Source: an uncultured Flavobacteriales bacterium
Lineage (GTDB): Bacteria; Bacteroidota; Bacteroidia; Palsa-965
Direction of reading: 5' to 3'
Assembly (NCBI GenBank): GCA_937974275.1
Contig: CALJIF010000029.1
Span: 1 to 7,804, forward strand
DNA length: 7,804 nt
Part shown: in pieces, positions 6,969 to 7,804 of the stretch
Layout of the letters: each line of letters begins with the position of its first letter
Position numbering within the stretch: the stretch's first letter is position 1
Translations under genes and position numbers: made by a program
Notes under the pieces: generated by a model
Database searches by the model: none
Told to the model about the DNA's origin: nothing
The model's input: only the letters and a program-made list of their open reading frames with translations

Positions 6969-7388
6969 ATGAATCCGAATTTGATAGTAACAGAAGAAAA
7001 CGGGCAGAAAATCAGTCCTATTCTTCCTCCTGAAATAAAGAATTACCTGATTGATATTGACGGAACCATTTGTGATGATATTCCGAATGAAGAGCCTTGG
7101 CGCATGAAGGATGCAGCTCTTTATCCTGATGCTTTGGAGACCATCAATAAATGGTTTGATGAAGGACACATCATTACATTTTTTACATCACGAACAGAAG
7201 AACACCGTGAAGTAACGGAAGAGTGGTTGTTGCGAAACGGATTTAAGTTTCATGGTTTATTGATGGGTAAGCCGCGTGGTGGTAATTACCATTGGATAGA
7301 TAATCACATTGTTCGCGCGACACGTTATTCGGGAAAATTTACAGGATTAGTGGAAAGAGAAGTGACAATTCAGGTTTTTGAAAAATAA
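6969..7388 (+). CDS. Small HAD-superfamily phosphatase-like protein
   Basis: 139 residues, complete. The order of motifs is that of the haloacid dehalogenase (HAD) superfamily: motif I IDIDGTICDD with nucleophile D29 and acid D31; motif II FFTSR with T73/S74; motif III likely K101 in GKPRGGNYH; motif IV D111 in WIDNH. It has no room for a large cap domain, so substrates could be bulky or protein-bound. The TSR form of motif II also occurs in polynucleotide-kinase-type phosphatases and related small HAD proteins. I recall that Bacteroidota proteins of this kind are sometimes labelled phosphoheptose isomerase in databases; the visible motifs do not support an isomerase. No signal peptide is present, so it acts in the cytoplasm. 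It lies between the two parts of the redox complex with gaps of 8 and 5 bases and no separate promoter, so it is cotranscribed. Its substrate is unknown. Confidence 0.8.
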   Translation: MNPNLIVTEENGQKISPILPPEIKNYLIDIDGTICDDIPNEEPWRMKDAALYPDALETINKWFDEGHIITFFTSRTEEHREVTEEWLLRNGFKFHGLLMGKPRGGNYHWIDNHIVRATRYSGKFTGLVEREVTIQVFEK

Positions 7389-7393
7389 AAGTT

Positions 7394-7804
7394 ATGGCCA
7401 ACGAGACTTTACAAGTACCAACCATGGCGGATATGATGGCCCGCGGCGAAACTCCTGAAATTTTGTTTTGGGTGGGTTGCTCCGGTAGCTTTGATGATCG
7501 TGCGAAAAAAATTACACGTGCAATCGTACGTATTCTGAATCATGTGGGAATGAAGTTCGCCGTTTTGGGAACGGAAGAGTCCTGTACCGGTGATCCGGCG
7601 AAACGAGCAGGAAACGAATTTTTGTTTCAAATGCAGGCAATGACCAACATTTCGGTATTGAATGGATATGACGTTAAGAAAATTGTAACCGGCTGCCCGC
7701 ACTGTTTTAATACCTTGAAGAATGAATACCCTGAACTGGGTGGAAAATATGAAGTCATGCACCACACGCAACTGGTGCAACAACTCATTGATGCAGGGAA
7801 ACTG
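7394..7804 (+). CDS. CCG-domain iron-sulfur protein (HdrB/HdrD-like), N-terminal part (cut by window edge)
   Basis: Translated by hand from the ATG at 7394, this frame is open for 137 codons to the window end. It shows the first half of a cysteine-rich CCG (formerly DUF224) protein as in heterodisulfide reductase subunits and GlcF: C29 (FWVGCSGSFDDR), C64 (ESCTGDPAKR) and C101/C104 (GCPHCFNTL). The spacing of 34 and 36 residues fits the CCG pattern, but the usual CC pair is S63-C64. The same ESCTGDPA form occurs in HdrD-like relatives, as I recall, so this is probably normal for the subfamily. The second CCG module would be past the edge. There is no signal peptide or membrane segment so far, so it should be a cytoplasmic subunit docking on the membrane protein at 5644, completing its missing CCG part. 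The start is 5 bases after the HAD stop, in an A-rich leader. Confidence 0.85.
   Translation, partial: MANETLQVPTMADMMARGETPEILFWVGCSGSFDDRAKKITRAIVRILNHVGMKFAVLGTEESCTGDPAKRAGNEFLFQMQAMTNISVLNGYDVKKIVTGCPHCFNTLKNEYPELGGKYEVMHHTQLVQQLIDAGKL

Noticed and set aside
6969..7388. Phosphoheptose isomerase as a name for the small HAD protein
   Set aside because: The motifs DIDGT, TSR, K101 and D111 are those of HAD phosphatases; no sugar-isomerase (SIS) fold features are visible.
7409..7783. Open frame of 124 codons on the minus strand
   Set aside because: It lies fully antisense to the CCG-domain gene, whose cysteine motifs and spacing are clear; the antisense product has no recognisable motif.

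Overview
The window looks like chromosomal DNA of a Bacteroidota bacterium. I infer this from the protein families (an LptD of the Bacteroidota type, an amidase_3 fused to a SPOR domain, a single-MCE MlaD-like protein), from exact matches to the Bacteroidota -7 promoter box TAnnTTTG at four transcription starts, and from the lack of Shine-Dalgarno sites. Class or genus cannot be read from this sequence. There are seven protein genes, two of them cut by the window edges. I see no tRNA, rRNA, CRISPR array, insertion sequence or phage gene.

Left part, minus strand (1-3142): a secreted M28-type metallopeptidase, of which only the N-terminus is in the window, lies downstream of lptD, the outer-membrane protein that inserts lipopolysaccharide. 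Middle, plus strand (3179-5600): an exported cell-wall amidase with a SPOR domain, then a strong terminator-like hairpin, then an MlaD/MCE lipid-transport protein that starts with GTG. The lptD and amidase genes diverge. Their best promoter boxes point at each other about 20 bases apart, so the two promoters may exclude one another.

Right part, plus strand (5644-7804): a tight three-gene run. It holds a five-helix membrane cytochrome b-like protein fused to a two-cluster ferredoxin domain, a small HAD-superfamily phosphatase-like protein, and the start of a CCG-domain (HdrB/HdrD-like) iron-sulfur protein. The first and third proteins together resemble a split heterodisulfide-reductase-like, EtfD-like membrane oxidoreductase. 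A role feeding electrons between an electron-transfer flavoprotein and menaquinone is plausible but not proven. The HAD gene sits between the two halves with gaps of only 8 and 5 bases.

Taken together, the left and middle genes serve the cell envelope (LPS export, peptidoglycan cleavage, phospholipid traffic) and the right genes serve membrane redox chemistry. Nothing here is clearly a new defence or mobile system. The items most worth a second look are the HAD gene inside the redox operon, the face-to-face promoters with the non-ATG start of lptD, and a perfect 14-base palindrome just before the redox operon.
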